Assembly (NCBI GenBank): GCA_963767645.1
Contig: CAVYEW010000015.1
Coordinates: 21,402-85,401, forward strand
Source: DATFDN01 sp963767645
GTDB lineage: Bacteria > Pseudomonadota > Alphaproteobacteria > Acetobacterales > Acetobacteraceae
Direction of reading: 5' to 3'
Length of the DNA stretch: 64,000 nucleotides
The notes under the pieces are model-generated. The model searched no databases. It saw nothing but the letters and a program-made list of their open reading frames with translations, and was not told the origin of the DNA. Within the stretch, counting starts at the first letter, position 1, and each line of letters starts with the position of its first letter. A program made the translations under genes and the position numbers. Below, piece after piece: positions 39,998-49,477 of the stretch.

Positions 39998-40747
39998 ATG
40001 ACGCAGCGACGCGCACGGGCCGGCCTCGCGGAGCGGGGCGGGCTCTTCGACCTCGATCCGCCGTCCTCCGATCCGGCATCCGGGACGGAGGGGCACCGGG
40101 CGCGGATGCGCGCCCGCCTGCTCTCGGCGGGAGCGGAGGCGCTGGCCGATCACGAGATGCTGGAGATGGTCCTGTTCCTCGCCCTGCCCCGGCGCGACAC
40201 CAAGCCGATCGCGCGCGCCCTGCTGGGCCGCTTCGGCAGCTTCGCCGCGGTCATCGCCGCGCCGGTGAACGAGCTGCGCGGCGTGGAGGGTCTCGGCGAG
40301 GCGGGCACGGCGGCGCTGAAGCTCGTTCAAGGCGCCGCGCTTCGCCTGATGCGCGCCGAAGTGATGGACCGGCCGGTCCTGTCCAATTGGGACCGGGTGC
40401 TCGGCTACCTGAACGCGGCGCTCGCGCGCGAGCAGGTCGAGCAGTTCCGGGTGCTGTTCCTCGATACCCGCAACCGGCTGTTGGCTGATGAGGCGCAGAG
40501 CCGGGGCACGGTGAACCATACACCCGTTTATCCGCGGGAGGTGGTCAAGCGCGCGCTGGAGCTCAACGCGACCGCACTCATCCTGGTCCATAACCACCCG
40601 AGCGGCGACCCTACGCCGTCCCACGAGGACGTCGCCATGACGGAAGAGGTGAAAGCCGCCGCCGCGACACTGTCCGTGGTGCTGCACGACCACATCATCG
40701 TCGGCAACGGACGCTGGCTCAGCTTCCGTCAGCAAGGTTTACTGTAA
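39998..40747 (+). CDS. radC: RadC-like JAB domain protein (UPF0758)
   Basis: A 249-residue protein with an N-terminal helix-hairpin-helix region (ADHEMLEMVLFLALPRRDTK, ARALLGRFGSFAAVIAAPVN) and a C-terminal JAMM/MPN domain with HNHPSGDPTPSHEDVAMTEE, the zinc-binding H-x-H-x(7)-D pattern. The historical link to DNA repair is weak; a role in replication-fork processing or genome maintenance has been proposed. The map-radC neighbourhood is common in alphaproteobacteria. The ATG at 39998 gives the usual length. Confidence 0.93.
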   Translation: MTQRRARAGLAERGGLFDLDPPSSDPASGTEGHRARMRARLLSAGAEALADHEMLEMVLFLALPRRDTKPIARALLGRFGSFAAVIAAPVNELRGVEGLGEAGTAALKLVQGAALRLMRAEVMDRPVLSNWDRVLGYLNAALAREQVEQFRVLFLDTRNRLLADEAQSRGTVNHTPVYPREVVKRALELNATALILVHNHPSGDPTPSHEDVAMTEEVKAAAATLSVVLHDHIIVGNGRWLSFRQQGLL

Positions 40748-40773
40748 TATCCGTCGTCTAGGGGAGATCAGAC

Positions 40774-41127
40774 GTGACACTGCGCACCACGACCGCGTTC
40801 GTGCTCGCCGCGCTCGCAGCCTCGCCTCTCGCCGCCGGCGCCGCCGATCCGCCGGCGCTCAGCGCGGAGCGGATGATCGGATCTCCCGTGTACAACGAAA
40901 CGAACCAGCGGATCGGAACCTTGCAGGATATCCTGATCCGGCCGTCCGGGGGCGAATCGCGCCTGGTGGTCGCGGTCGGGGACGTCGTCGGCCACGACAA
41001 GATGGTCGCGGTGCCCCTCAGCCGCATCGTCCTGCAGGACGGCCGACTGATCCTAGCTGGCGGGACCAAGGATGCGCTGGAAAAGCTGCCGGCGTTCTCC
41101 TACCGGTCCCGCAGCAGCCCCCGCTGA
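40774..41127 (+). CDS. Secreted PRC-barrel domain protein
   Basis: A 117-residue protein starting with GTG at 40774 after GGGGAG. A signal peptide (TTAFVLAALAASPLAAGA, cleavage after residue about 23) is followed by one PRC-barrel: ERMIGSPVYNETNQRIGTLQ, DILIRPSGGESRLVVAVGDV and KMVAVPLSRIVLQDGRLILA. Periplasmic PRC-barrel proteins are common in this group but their job is unknown. Its 3' end nearly touches the convergent CoA-transferase gene. Confidence 0.8.
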   Translation: MTLRTTTAFVLAALAASPLAAGAADPPALSAERMIGSPVYNETNQRIGTLQDILIRPSGGESRLVVAVGDVVGHDKMVAVPLSRIVLQDGRLILAGGTKDALEKLPAFSYRSRSSPR

Positions 41128-41131
41128 GTAT

Positions 41132-42325
41132 TCAGACGACGCCCGCCCGGCGCAGGCGCTCCAGCTCGCCGTCGTCCAGGCCGAGCAGGTCGCGATAGAT
41201 CTCGTGGTTATGCGCGCCGAGCGCCGGGCCGAGCCACCGCACCTCCCCCGGCGTCTCGCTGAGCCGCGGCACCAGGTTCGCCACCGCCAGCTCGCCGATG
41301 CGCGAATCCTGCAAATGCAGGATGTTGCCTCGGGCGGCGTAGTGCGGGTCTTCAAATATCTCGTCAACCGCATAGACCGGCCCGCACGGCACCTGCGCGG
41401 CCTCGCATTTGGCGAGCAGCTCGGCGCGGTCGTGCCGCGCCGTCCAGGCCGCGACGGCTTCGTCCACCTCGGCACGATCCGCCTCGCGCCGGGCCAGGGG
41501 ACCCCACTTGGCGGGCTCCGCAAGCTCCGGCGCCTCCATCGCCTCGGCGAGCCGGGCGAAGATCTTGTCCGAGGTGCAGGCAATGGCGATCCAGCGTCCG
41601 TCCCGGGTCGGGTAATGGCTGTGCGGCACGACATTGACCGTCCCGGGCCCCATGCGCTGACGCACGAACCCGGTCTGCTGAAACGCCGGCGCCAGCTCGT
41701 CGAGGATGCGGAACACCGGCTCGTAGAGACCGATATCCACCATCTGGCCCTGCCCGGTCCTCTCCCGCGCCTGCAAGGCCAGCAGAGCGCCGAGCGCGCC
41801 GTATAGCCCGGCCAGATAGTCCGGGATGGTCGCCGAGCCCGGCGTCACCGGCGCGCGGTCGGGGTAGCCGGCGAGGAAGGACAGGCCGCCGAAGGCATTG
41901 CCAATCCGCCCGAAGCCAGGCCGGTCGCGATACGGACCGGTCTGCCCGTAGCCCGAGATGCGCACCATGACGAGGCGCGGGTTCACCTCGCGCAGCACCT
42001 CCCAGCCCAGGCCCCAACGCTCCATCGTGCCGGGCTGGAAATTCTCTACCAGCACGTCGGAGAGTGCGGCCAGGCGCTTGAGCAAGGCCGCTCCGTCCGG
42101 CTTGCGCAAATCGAGCGTCACGCATTTCTTGTTCCGCGATTCCGAAAGCCAGGGCAGGCTGTCGCCGCACGCGGTCATGGTGCCGAAGCGGCGTGTCGCG
42201 TCGCCCACCTCCGGCAGTTCGATCTTGATGACCTCGGCACCGAACTCGCCCAGTTGCGTCGCGCAGAACGGCCCGGCCAGGAAAGTGGCGACGTCCAGCA
42301 CGCGGCAGCCCTCAAGCGCCTGCAT
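41132..42325 (-). CDS. CaiB/BaiF family CoA-transferase
   Basis: A 397-residue class III CoA-transferase that moves CoA between carboxylic acids. Family features: LEGCRVLDVATFLAGPFCAT, SRNKKCVTLDLRKPDGAALL, SDVLVENFQPGTMERWGLGW, VMVRISGYGQTGPYRDRPGF and SATIPDYLAGLYGALGALLA, whose aspartate is the expected catalytic residue. The partner acids are unknown. The ATG at 42325 overlaps the upstream CitE-like gene by 14 bases, so they are translated together; pairing with a citrate-lyase-like enzyme suggests the transferase activates a dicarboxylate that the lyase then cleaves. Confidence 0.88.
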   Translation of the reverse strand: MQALEGCRVLDVATFLAGPFCATQLGEFGAEVIKIELPEVGDATRRFGTMTACGDSLPWLSESRNKKCVTLDLRKPDGAALLKRLAALSDVLVENFQPGTMERWGLGWEVLREVNPRLVMVRISGYGQTGPYRDRPGFGRIGNAFGGLSFLAGYPDRAPVTPGSATIPDYLAGLYGALGALLALQARERTGQGQMVDIGLYEPVFRILDELAPAFQQTGFVRQRMGPGTVNVVPHSHYPTRDGRWIAIACTSDKIFARLAEAMEAPELAEPAKWGPLARREADRAEVDEAVAAWTARHDRAELLAKCEAAQVPCGPVYAVDEIFEDPHYAARGNILHLQDSRIGELAVANLVPRLSETPGEVRWLGPALGAHNHEIYRDLLGLDDGELERLRRAGVV

Positions 42326-43199
42326 GATCGCCTCCGTTCCCGCACGCAGCCGCCCGCGCGACCACCCGGCGGGCGCGCTCCACGATCGGATAGTCGATAA
42401 ACTGGCCATCGAGCTGGATGGACGCGGAGCCTTCTCTCTCCGCCTGCTCGAAGGCGGCGATCACGCGCCGCGCGCGGTCCACCTCCGCCGCCGGCGGCGT
42501 GAACGCGGTGTTGGCGACCGGCACCTGATCGGGGTGGATGCACATCTTGCCCTGGAAACCGAGCGCCGCCGCGCGCGCCGCCGAGCGGGCGAACCCGTCC
42601 GGGTCGCGCAGATCGACCCAGACCGTATCCAAGGGCGGCTCGATCCCAGCGGCGCGCGAGGCGACCACGAACGCCGCGCGGTAGGCAAGCAGCTCCTGCT
42701 CGTCACGCGACCAGGTGATCCCGAGGTCAAGGCAGAAATCCCCGGCGCCGAAGGCGAGCCGCGCCACCCGAGTACCGGCGCCGGCGATAGGGGACAGGTT
42801 GCTGAAGCCGAGCGCGGTCTCAACGATCGGGATCAGGTCGATCCCGCCGACCGGCAGGCCCTGCTCGCGCTCCAGCGCCGCGATCAGCCAGTCGGCAGCC
42901 TTGACCTGCTCGGCGCTCTCCGCCTTCGGCAGCACCACGCCGTCCACGCCGCCCGTCACGACCGCAACCAGATCGCCGTAGCTCCACGCGGTGGACATCG
43001 CATTGACGCGCACATAGCCGCGACCGCGCCGGGGCCTTGCAAGCGCCCCGGCGACGATCCGGCGGGTTCCCGGCTTCTCGGGGACGGCGACCGCGTCCTC
43101 TAGGTCAAGAATGACGGCATCCGCGTCCAGCGCCAGCGCCTTCTCGACGCGGCGGGCGTGGTTGCCGGGCGCGAACAGCAGACTGCGCAGCACGCTCAT
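42312..43199 (-). CDS. HpcH/HpaI aldolase / CitE-like CoA-ester lyase
   Basis: A 295-residue TIM-barrel enzyme of the citrate lyase beta subunit family. MSVLRSLLFAPGNHARRVEK, ADAVILDLEDAVAVPEKPGT (metal and CoA region), VRVNAMSTAWSYGDLVAVVT, DGVVLPKAESAEQVK, IPIVETALGFSNL with the metal glutamate, and ALGFQGKMCIHPDQVPVANT are all typical of beta-methylmalyl/malyl/citramalyl-CoA lyases. The exact CoA ester is not decided. It is the first gene of the pair with the CaiB-type transferase. Confidence 0.87.
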   Translation of the reverse strand: MSVLRSLLFAPGNHARRVEKALALDADAVILDLEDAVAVPEKPGTRRIVAGALARPRRGRGYVRVNAMSTAWSYGDLVAVVTGGVDGVVLPKAESAEQVKAADWLIAALEREQGLPVGGIDLIPIVETALGFSNLSPIAGAGTRVARLAFGAGDFCLDLGITWSRDEQELLAYRAAFVVASRAAGIEPPLDTVWVDLRDPDGFARSAARAAALGFQGKMCIHPDQVPVANTAFTPPAAEVDRARRVIAAFEQAEREGSASIQLDGQFIDYPIVERARRVVARAAACGNGGDHAGA

Positions 43200-43244
43200 C
43201 GGATCGCCTTCAAAGTTCCCGAGCAGCGACGGCCTGCCCGGCAA

Positions 43245-43487
43245 TCATGACGAGGGCAGCGCTTCCAGTCGTGTAATCTCGCGCAGGATCAGGACGCGGT
43301 GCATTTTCCAGGCTTCTAGGGTCTGCTGAAAATTCAGAAGCAGCTTCTCGGCTTCGCCGGTCTCGGATTCGGCCCTCCGGAGCCGCTCCACCAGAAGGAC
43401 CTGGGCGGCGACGCGCTCCTCGCCATCGGCAATATCGAGGTCGGCTTTGGTAAGATGCCGCCGTTCGGTCGCTAGATCCTGCGCCAT
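43245..43487 (-). CDS. Small coiled-coil hypothetical protein, 80 residues
   Basis: Almost entirely helical and charged: MAQDLATERRHLTKADLDIA, EERVAAQVLLVERLRRAESE, TGEAEKLLLNFQQTLEAWKM, HRVLILREITRLEAL. AGGAGC precedes the ATG at 43487. Similar small proteins occur beside signalling genes in many Rhizobiales and Rhodospirillales, but their function is unknown. It lies upstream of, and divergent from, the cheB gene. Confidence 0.65.
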   Translation of the reverse strand: MAQDLATERRHLTKADLDIADGEERVAAQVLLVERLRRAESETGEAEKLLLNFQQTLEAWKMHRVLILREITRLEALPSS

Positions 43488-43653
43488 GCGTCCAGCTCCT
43501 GTGAGCCCCTGCACTCAAAGTTCCGTACTACGCCGCTGCGCTCCGCGCCATAGGCTGCCAGTAGGACGGCAAGCGGATTTCAGGAAGGCTTAGGGAACGA
43601 ATCACGCAGTCCTATTGTTGATGCTTGGCAGCGGTTGCGAGCAGGATTTCCTG

Positions 43654-44703
43654 ATGAGACACCTGGATAACCGGGACATCATCGTCATCGGTGGCTCATC
43701 CGGGGCCACGGCTCCTCTCAAGACGATCCTCGGGGCGCTCCCGGCCGACCTGCCGGCGGCGGTCTTCATCGTCCTGCACATCCCCGCGCGCAGCATCGGC
43801 ATCCTTGCGACGGTCGCCTCCGCCGCCGGCCGCTTGCCCGTCCATCAGGCGACGGACGGCATGCCGATCACGCCCGGAAACGTCTATCTCGCCGTGCCCG
43901 ACCATCACCTGATCCTGACCAACGGCCACATGAAGCTCGGCCGAGGACCGCGCGAGAACATGGCGCGGCCAGCCATCGACCCGCTCTTCCGGTCCGCTGC
44001 CGCTGCCTATGGGTCCCGGGTCATCGGCGTCATCCTCTCCGGCCTGCTGAACGATGGTGCCTCGGGGCTCGAGGCGATCAAACGCTGCGGCGGGATCGCC
44101 GTGGTGCAGGACCCGGCCGACGCGATCGCCGACGAGATGCCGCGGAGCGCCATACAGGCAACCACCGTCGATCTATCGGTCCCGAGCGCCCGGATCGGCG
44201 ACGTCCTATCTGAGATGGCGCGAGAGCCCGCCGGGCCCGGCGTGCCAATCCCGCCCGATATCCGCCTGGAGGTCGACATCGCTGCGGGCGAGCGGGTGGA
44301 CAGCGAAGTCCTCCGCCGCATTGCCGACCCCGCTCCCCTGACCTGCCCGTCCTGCGGCGGGGTTCTGTCCGCCATACGAGGAAGCAAGCCGCTGCGGTTC
44401 CGCTGCCAGGTCGGGCACGGCCTGACAGCCGATATCGTGGCAAAGGAGCAGGAGAACGCCGTCGACGAGGCGCTGCGGGTGGCCCTGCGCATCATCGAGG
44501 AGCGGGCGGAACTGGTCGCGCGGATGGCCGAGGATGGGCGGAACTCCGGCCGGCGGGTGGTCGCCGAGATGTACGAGGAACGGGCGGCCGAGTACCGCCA
44601 GTATGCGGACACCATCCGCCGCGCAGTGCTCATCGCCATGACCCCCGCCACACCCTTGGACAACGAGGAGGACAGGGACGCGGCCCTTGGAAGCCCGCCA
44701 TAG
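43654..44703 (+). CDS. CheB-type protein-glutamate methylesterase without receiver domain
   Basis: A 349-residue protein. The methylesterase domain (residues about 8-190) keeps a full catalytic set: serine in IIVIGGSSGATAPL, histidine in FIVLHIPARS, aspartate in GVILSGLLNDGASGLEAI. No N-terminal receiver is present. The C-terminal part holds a Zn-ribbon-like CPSCGGVLSA...RFRCQVGHG and a long helix ENAVDEALRVALRIIEERAE. Such proteins act in sensory networks other than flagellar chemotaxis, paired with CheB/CheR hybrid kinases like the next gene. The ATG at 43654 is preferred over 43615 because AGGA lies before it and the family N-terminus follows. Confidence 0.88.
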   Translation: MRHLDNRDIIVIGGSSGATAPLKTILGALPADLPAAVFIVLHIPARSIGILATVASAAGRLPVHQATDGMPITPGNVYLAVPDHHLILTNGHMKLGRGPRENMARPAIDPLFRSAAAAYGSRVIGVILSGLLNDGASGLEAIKRCGGIAVVQDPADAIADEMPRSAIQATTVDLSVPSARIGDVLSEMAREPAGPGVPIPPDIRLEVDIAAGERVDSEVLRRIADPAPLTCPSCGGVLSAIRGSKPLRFRCQVGHGLTADIVAKEQENAVDEALRVALRIIEERAELVARMAEDGRNSGRRVVAEMYEERAAEYRQYADTIRRAVLIAMTPATPLDNEEDRDAALGSPP

Positions 44704-44743
44704 GCAGGCCAGACATTCTCCTGGAGCGCCGGCCATCCTATGA

Positions 44744-47700
44744 ATGGCGACGAGCCTTACTCTGAGTGGAACTTCATCGGTGCCGGCTACCACGAGCGAT
44801 ACAGCGACGCAGATGACATCGCGGGCGGAGGATGAACCCGCGACCCGCCCGCCTGCCGGCGTGATCCTGGCCATCGGTGCCTCGGGGGCCAAGACGGACT
44901 CCCTGGCGCGCGTGCTGGCCGGATTGCCGCTCGACACCGACGAGGCTGTGGTCCTCGCCCTGCAATATCGGGAAGCCCTGGACGAGGATGGGCTCAGGCG
45001 CGCTCTCGGAGAGCGGGCGGACACGCTCTCCGCCGTTGTGGACGGCGCCCCGATTGAGGCTGGCCGGATCTACCTGCCCGAACCCGACCTGCTCGTGACC
45101 GTGGAAGAGGGACGGTTCAGGACACAGCCCGCCGAGCAGGCTCCCGGCGAGCGGGGCACCATCGACAGCTTCTTCGTCTCGCTGGCCCAGGATCAGGACG
45201 GAAGCACGATCGGCCTCATTCTGGCGGGCACGGCCGGAGACGGCACGCTCGGCGTCGCCGCCGTCAAGGAGGCCGGCGGCCTGACGCTGGCGGAGGAGAG
45301 CGAGGAGACCGAAGCGGCGCACCTCGCCGTCTCGAACAATCCGGCGGCGCTGGTGGACCTCATCCTGCCGGCCGATGAGATCCCAGGACGCGTCGCGCTC
45401 CATGCGCGCCACCTCGCCCGCCAGCGCAAGGCGGCCGCTCTCGATGCGCAAGCGGCCGCAATATCCGATATGCTGGCCGGGATCGTCGCTGTCCTGCGCG
45501 ACGGCACCGGCCACGACTTCCACGGCTACAAGCGCAACACGTTCCTGCGCCGGGTCCAGCGCCGGATGGAGGTGGTCGAGACGGACAGGGTCGAGGCCTA
45601 TCTGGAGATCCTGCGCACGCGCCCCGACGAGGTGCGGCAACTCTTCAACGACCTCCTGATCGGCGTCACCCAGTTCTTCCGCGATCGCCGGGAATTCGAG
45701 TTCCTGGAGGCACAGGTCATCCCAAAGCTCTTCGAGGGCAGGTCCCGGAACGATCAGCTGCGGGTCTGGGTGCTCGGTTGCTCGAGCGGTGAGGAAGCCT
45801 ACTCAATCGCGATCCTTCTGCGCGAACACGCCGCGAAGCTCGATGCAGTACCGCAAATCCAGATTTTCGCCAGCGACATTGACGGGCGCGCCCTCGCCGC
45901 CGCCAGAGTAGGCCGGTACACGAGCGCCATCGCCGAACACATGACGCCGGAGCGGCTCGCGCGCTGGTTCGTCAAGGAAGGCAACACATACTGTGTTGTG
46001 AAGGAGCTGCGGGAGATGTGCGTCTTCTCCCAGCACAGCATCATCAAGGACGCCCCGTTCTCGCGGCTGGACATGATATCCTGCCGCAATCTGCTGATCT
46101 ACCTCAACGCCGATCTACAGAGCCGGGTCATCCCGCTCTTTCACTTCGCCCTGAAGCCGAGTGGCTTCCTGTTTCTCGGCACGTCCGAGAACATTTCGCG
46201 TCACCAGAACCTCTTTGCCTCCGTCGATCGCGGCTTCCGCATCTTCCAGAAGATCGAGACCGGCACGCGGCCGCTTCCCGACTTTCCATTCACGACGGTC
46301 GATCGCCGTCCCGCGACCGTTCCAGCCACTCAGCCGCGCCCCCGTCTGCTGGCGGAGGGGCTTGCCCGCCATGCGGAGCGCCTCGCCGAGCGCTACGCCC
46401 CCGCCTATGTCATCGTGAACGAGAACTTCGATGTCCTGAACTTCTCATCCAGAGCGGGCCGTTTCATCCATCCAGTCGGCGGCGCCGCGAGCCTGAATCT
46501 GCTCAACCTCATCCATGCCGACCTGCGGCTTGATCTCCGCGGAGCGCTGGACCGGGCAATGCGTGAGAATAGCGCTGTCCAGGCCGGCGGGCTGCAGATG
46601 AGCGAGAACGGGGACCGCGTGGTCGTGGATCTCATCGTCGAGCCCATCCAGGGCAACCATCATGCGTCAAAGACATTCGTCGTTCTCTTCAGGGACAATA
46701 TCATCCTGCCCGACATGGGCGAGACGTCGCCCGACGCGGCCAGCCTGCGCGACGAGCGGGTGCGGCGCCTCGAATTGGAACTGCGCGTCAGTCGCGAGCG
46801 GCTACAGGCCACTATCGAGGAGCTTGAGAGCACGAACGAGGAGCTGAAATCCTCGAACGAGGAGTACCAGTCCTTGAACGAGGAACTCCAGAGCGCCAAC
46901 GAGGAGCTGGAGACCTCGAAGGAAGAACTGCAATCGATCAACGAGGAGCTGACCACCGTCAACGGCGAACTGGCGCACCGAGTCCAGGAACTCGGGCGCG
47001 TCAACAGCGATGTGAAGAACCTGCTGGAGAGCACGCAGATCGCGACGATCTTCCTCGACAACGAGCTGCGGGTCATGAACTTCACCCCCGCGCTCGCGGA
47101 GATCTTCCATCTCGTTGAGACCGACATCGGCCGGCCGATCGAGCACATCAAATCTCGCGTCAGCTACGACGAACTGCAGGACGACGTCCGTCGGGTGATA
47201 CGCACGCTCGCCACGATCGAGCGCGAAGTCGAGAATCCGGCCACGCACGCGCGCTTCATGGTACGCGTCCTGCCCTACCGCAGCGTCGACAACTTCATCG
47301 CCGGGGCGGTGGTGACGTTCACCGACGTCACGCCGCTCACGCGCGCCGAGCGCGCACTGCGTGAGAGCGAGGCGCATCTGCTGCTCCAGCGCGAGTTCCT
47401 CGACACGCTCATCCGCCAGGTCCCGGTCGGCATCTCGATCGCCGAGGCGCCGAGCGGGCGCGTTATCGTGCTGAACGACAGGGCACGGGAGCTGCTCGGC
47501 TACGGCGAACGCGGCGACGGAATCAACCCCTATCAGACCTACGGCGCGGTCCACCCCGATGGGCGTCCCTACGCGCTCGACGACGACCCCTCCATGCGTG
47601 CTCTCAGGCACGGAGAGATCGTCGCGCACGAGGAGGCGATCTACCGTCATAGCGGCGCGAGCGCTGATGAGAATGCCGTCACGCGGCGCCTGGAGGTGAG

Positions 47701-49450
47701 CAGCGCGCCGGTGCGCGACAAGGCCGGCGCGATCGTCGCGGCGGTGACGATCCTGTACGACGTCGAGGAGCGGCGCCGGGCGGAGGAGGCGCTGCGCGAG
47801 AGCGAGGCGCGGTTCCGCAGCTTCGTCGAGAACTCGACGGACGTGTTGTGGATCGTGGACGAGGAGGCGGGGCGGCTCGAGTATCTCAGCCCCTCCTACG
47901 AGGCGGTCTGGGGCGAGCCACGCGAGCGGATCATGAAGGACCTGGGCCGCTGGGCGGAGCTGATCCATCCCGACGACCGCGCACGCGCCGGAAGCGTTAT
48001 GCCGCTCGTGCTCGCGGGCAAGACCTGCGCGGTCGAGTACAGGGTCGTCCGACCCGACGGCGTCGTGCGCTGGATTCACGACACCGGTTTCCCCATTCCC
48101 GGCGCGCAAGGGCGCATCCGGCGGGTCGGCGGAATCGCCCAGGACGTGACCGAACAGAAGGCCGCCGAGGAGCGCCTGCGCGAGCTGAACCAGGCGCTGG
48201 AGGCGCGGGTGGTCGAACGCACGGCCGAGCTGTCCCAGGCGCTCGCGCGTCTGCGCGCGGAGGCCCAGGAGCGCGAACAGGCCGAGGCGGCGCTTCGCCA
48301 GAGCCAGAAGATGGAGGCGGTCGGCCAGCTCACCGGCGGCATCGCGCACGACTTCAACAATCTGCTTCAGAGCATCGGCGGCACGCTGGAGATGCTGCAG
48401 CGGCGGGTGGAGCAGGGCCGCGCGGAGCAGGCCGCCCGCTACGTGGAGAGCGGGCGCAAGGCGGTGGAGCGCGCGGCGGCGCTTACGCATCGGCTGCTCG
48501 CCTTCGCGCGCCGGCAGGCATTGCAGCCCTGCGTCGTTGAGCCGGACAGTCTGGTCGAGGGCATGGCGGAGCTGATCCAGCGCACCGTGGGGCCGGGCGT
48601 CGCCGTCGAGTTGCGCATGGGCAACGGCATCTGGACGGTGCTGTGCGACCCCAACCAGCTCGAAAACGCGCTGCTGAACCTGGCCATCAACGCCCGCGAC
48701 GCCATGCCCGAGGGAGGCAGGCTCACGATCACTACGGAGGATGTAAGCCTTGCGGAGGCAGACGTGGCCGACCAGGACGGGGTCAAGCCCGGAGACTACG
48801 TCGAGATCGCGGTCGGCGACACAGGTACGGGTATGGACGAGCCTACCAAGGCGCGCGTCTTCGAGCCATTCTTCACCACCAAGCCACTCGGGCACGGAAC
48901 CGGCTTGGGCCTCTCCCAACTCTACGGTTTCGTGCGCCAGTCCGGCGGGGTCGTGCGCCTCGACAGCGCGCCAGGCCAGGGCACGACGGCGCGCCTCTAC
49001 CTGCCCCGTTTCGAGCCCGCGCAGGGACAGGAGAAGGGGCCGGCGCACGGCACGTACCCCGTTGCCGGCGGCGGCGAGGCGGTGCTGCTCATCGAGGACG
49101 AGCAAGAGGTGCGCGAAACGGCGGGCGAGCGGCTACGCGAACTGGGCTACCAAGTGGTGGAAGCCGCGGACGGACCCGCGGCGCTGCGTCTGCTCCGTTC
49201 GGGTGCGCAGGTGGACCTGCTCGTGACCGATGTGGGCCTGCCGGGCGGTCTGAACGGGCGGCAGGTCGCCGACGCCGCGCGCGAGCAGAGGCCCGGCCTG
49301 CCGGTGCTGTTCATCACCGGCTATGCCGGCTCGGTTCTCGAAGGCCAGCTCGCGCCGAATATGGCGGTGATCGCCAAGCCCTTTGCCCTGGACGCGCTGG
49401 CGGCCCGGGTCCGGGGCATGATCAACGACGACGGGGCGGCCCACGCCTGA
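44744..49450 (+). CDS. Hybrid CheB-CheR-PAS-histidine kinase-receiver protein, 1,568 residues
   Basis: Domains in order: CheB-like (about 40-225; IGASGAKTDSLARVL, LILAGTAGDGTLGVAA), CheR (about 235-505; KRNTFLRRVQRRMEV, FFRDRREFEFLE, WVLGCSSGEEAYSIAI for SAM, ISCRNLLIYLN), a PAS-like region, a heptad coiled coil (about 683-748; ELESTNEELKSSNEEYQSLN), three further PAS-type modules (about 750-1145), a HisKA domain with the phospho-histidine in GGIAHDFNNLLQS (about 1202), HATPase (NLAINARDAMPEGG, GTGLGLSQLYGF) and a receiver with aspartate in LLVTDVGLPGG (about 1495) and lysine in VIAKPF. In the CheB domain the catalytic histidine is replaced by tyrosine (VLALQYREAL, about residue 75), so methylesterase activity is doubtful. 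No membrane segment. It follows the stand-alone CheB by 40 bases. Confidence 0.9.
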   Translation: MATSLTLSGTSSVPATTSDTATQMTSRAEDEPATRPPAGVILAIGASGAKTDSLARVLAGLPLDTDEAVVLALQYREALDEDGLRRALGERADTLSAVVDGAPIEAGRIYLPEPDLLVTVEEGRFRTQPAEQAPGERGTIDSFFVSLAQDQDGSTIGLILAGTAGDGTLGVAAVKEAGGLTLAEESEETEAAHLAVSNNPAALVDLILPADEIPGRVALHARHLARQRKAAALDAQAAAISDMLAGIVAVLRDGTGHDFHGYKRNTFLRRVQRRMEVVETDRVEAYLEILRTRPDEVRQLFNDLLIGVTQFFRDRREFEFLEAQVIPKLFEGRSRNDQLRVWVLGCSSGEEAYSIAILLREHAAKLDAVPQIQIFASDIDGRALAAARVGRYTSAIAEHMTPERLARWFVKEGNTYCVVKELREMCVFSQHSIIKDAPFSRLDMISCRNLLIYLNADLQSRVIPLFHFALKPSGFLFLGTSENISRHQNLFASVDRGFRIFQKIETGTRPLPDFPFTTVDRRPATVPATQPRPRLLAEGLARHAERLAERYAPAYVIVNENFDVLNFSSRAGRFIHPVGGAASLNLLNLIHADLRLDLRGALDRAMRENSAVQAGGLQMSENGDRVVVDLIVEPIQGNHHASKTFVVLFRDNIILPDMGETSPDAASLRDERVRRLELELRVSRERLQATIEELESTNEELKSSNEEYQSLNEELQSANEELETSKEELQSINEELTTVNGELAHRVQELGRVNSDVKNLLESTQIATIFLDNELRVMNFTPALAEIFHLVETDIGRPIEHIKSRVSYDELQDDVRRVIRTLATIEREVENPATHARFMVRVLPYRSVDNFIAGAVVTFTDVTPLTRAERALRESEAHLLLQREFLDTLIRQVPVGISIAEAPSGRVIVLNDRARELLGYGERGDGINPYQTYGAVHPDGRPYALDDDPSMRALRHGEIVAHEEAIYRHSGASADENAVTRRLEVSSAPVRDKAGAIVAAVTILYDVEERRRAEEALRESEARFRSFVENSTDVLWIVDEEAGRLEYLSPSYEAVWGEPRERIMKDLGRWAELIHPDDRARAGSVMPLVLAGKTCAVEYRVVRPDGVVRWIHDTGFPIPGAQGRIRRVGGIAQDVTEQKAAEERLRELNQALEARVVERTAELSQALARLRAEAQEREQAEAALRQSQKMEAVGQLTGGIAHDFNNLLQSIGGTLEMLQRRVEQGRAEQAARYVESGRKAVERAAALTHRLLAFARRQALQPCVVEPDSLVEGMAELIQRTVGPGVAVELRMGNGIWTVLCDPNQLENALLNLAINARDAMPEGGRLTITTEDVSLAEADVADQDGVKPGDYVEIAVGDTGTGMDEPTKARVFEPFFTTKPLGHGTGLGLSQLYGFVRQSGGVVRLDSAPGQGTTARLYLPRFEPAQGQEKGPAHGTYPVAGGGEAVLLIEDEQEVRETAGERLRELGYQVVEAADGPAALRLLRSGAQVDLLVTDVGLPGGLNGRQVADAAREQRPGLPVLFITGYAGSVLEGQLAPNMAVIAKPFALDALAARVRGMINDDGAAHA

Positions 49451-49477
49451 CCTCAGTGGTGGGCCGGCCCTGCGGCG

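Noticed and set aside
46802..49105. Minus-strand ORF of 767 codons opposite the hybrid kinase
   Set aside because: Shadow of the kinase and PAS region, low-complexity, no recognisable domain.
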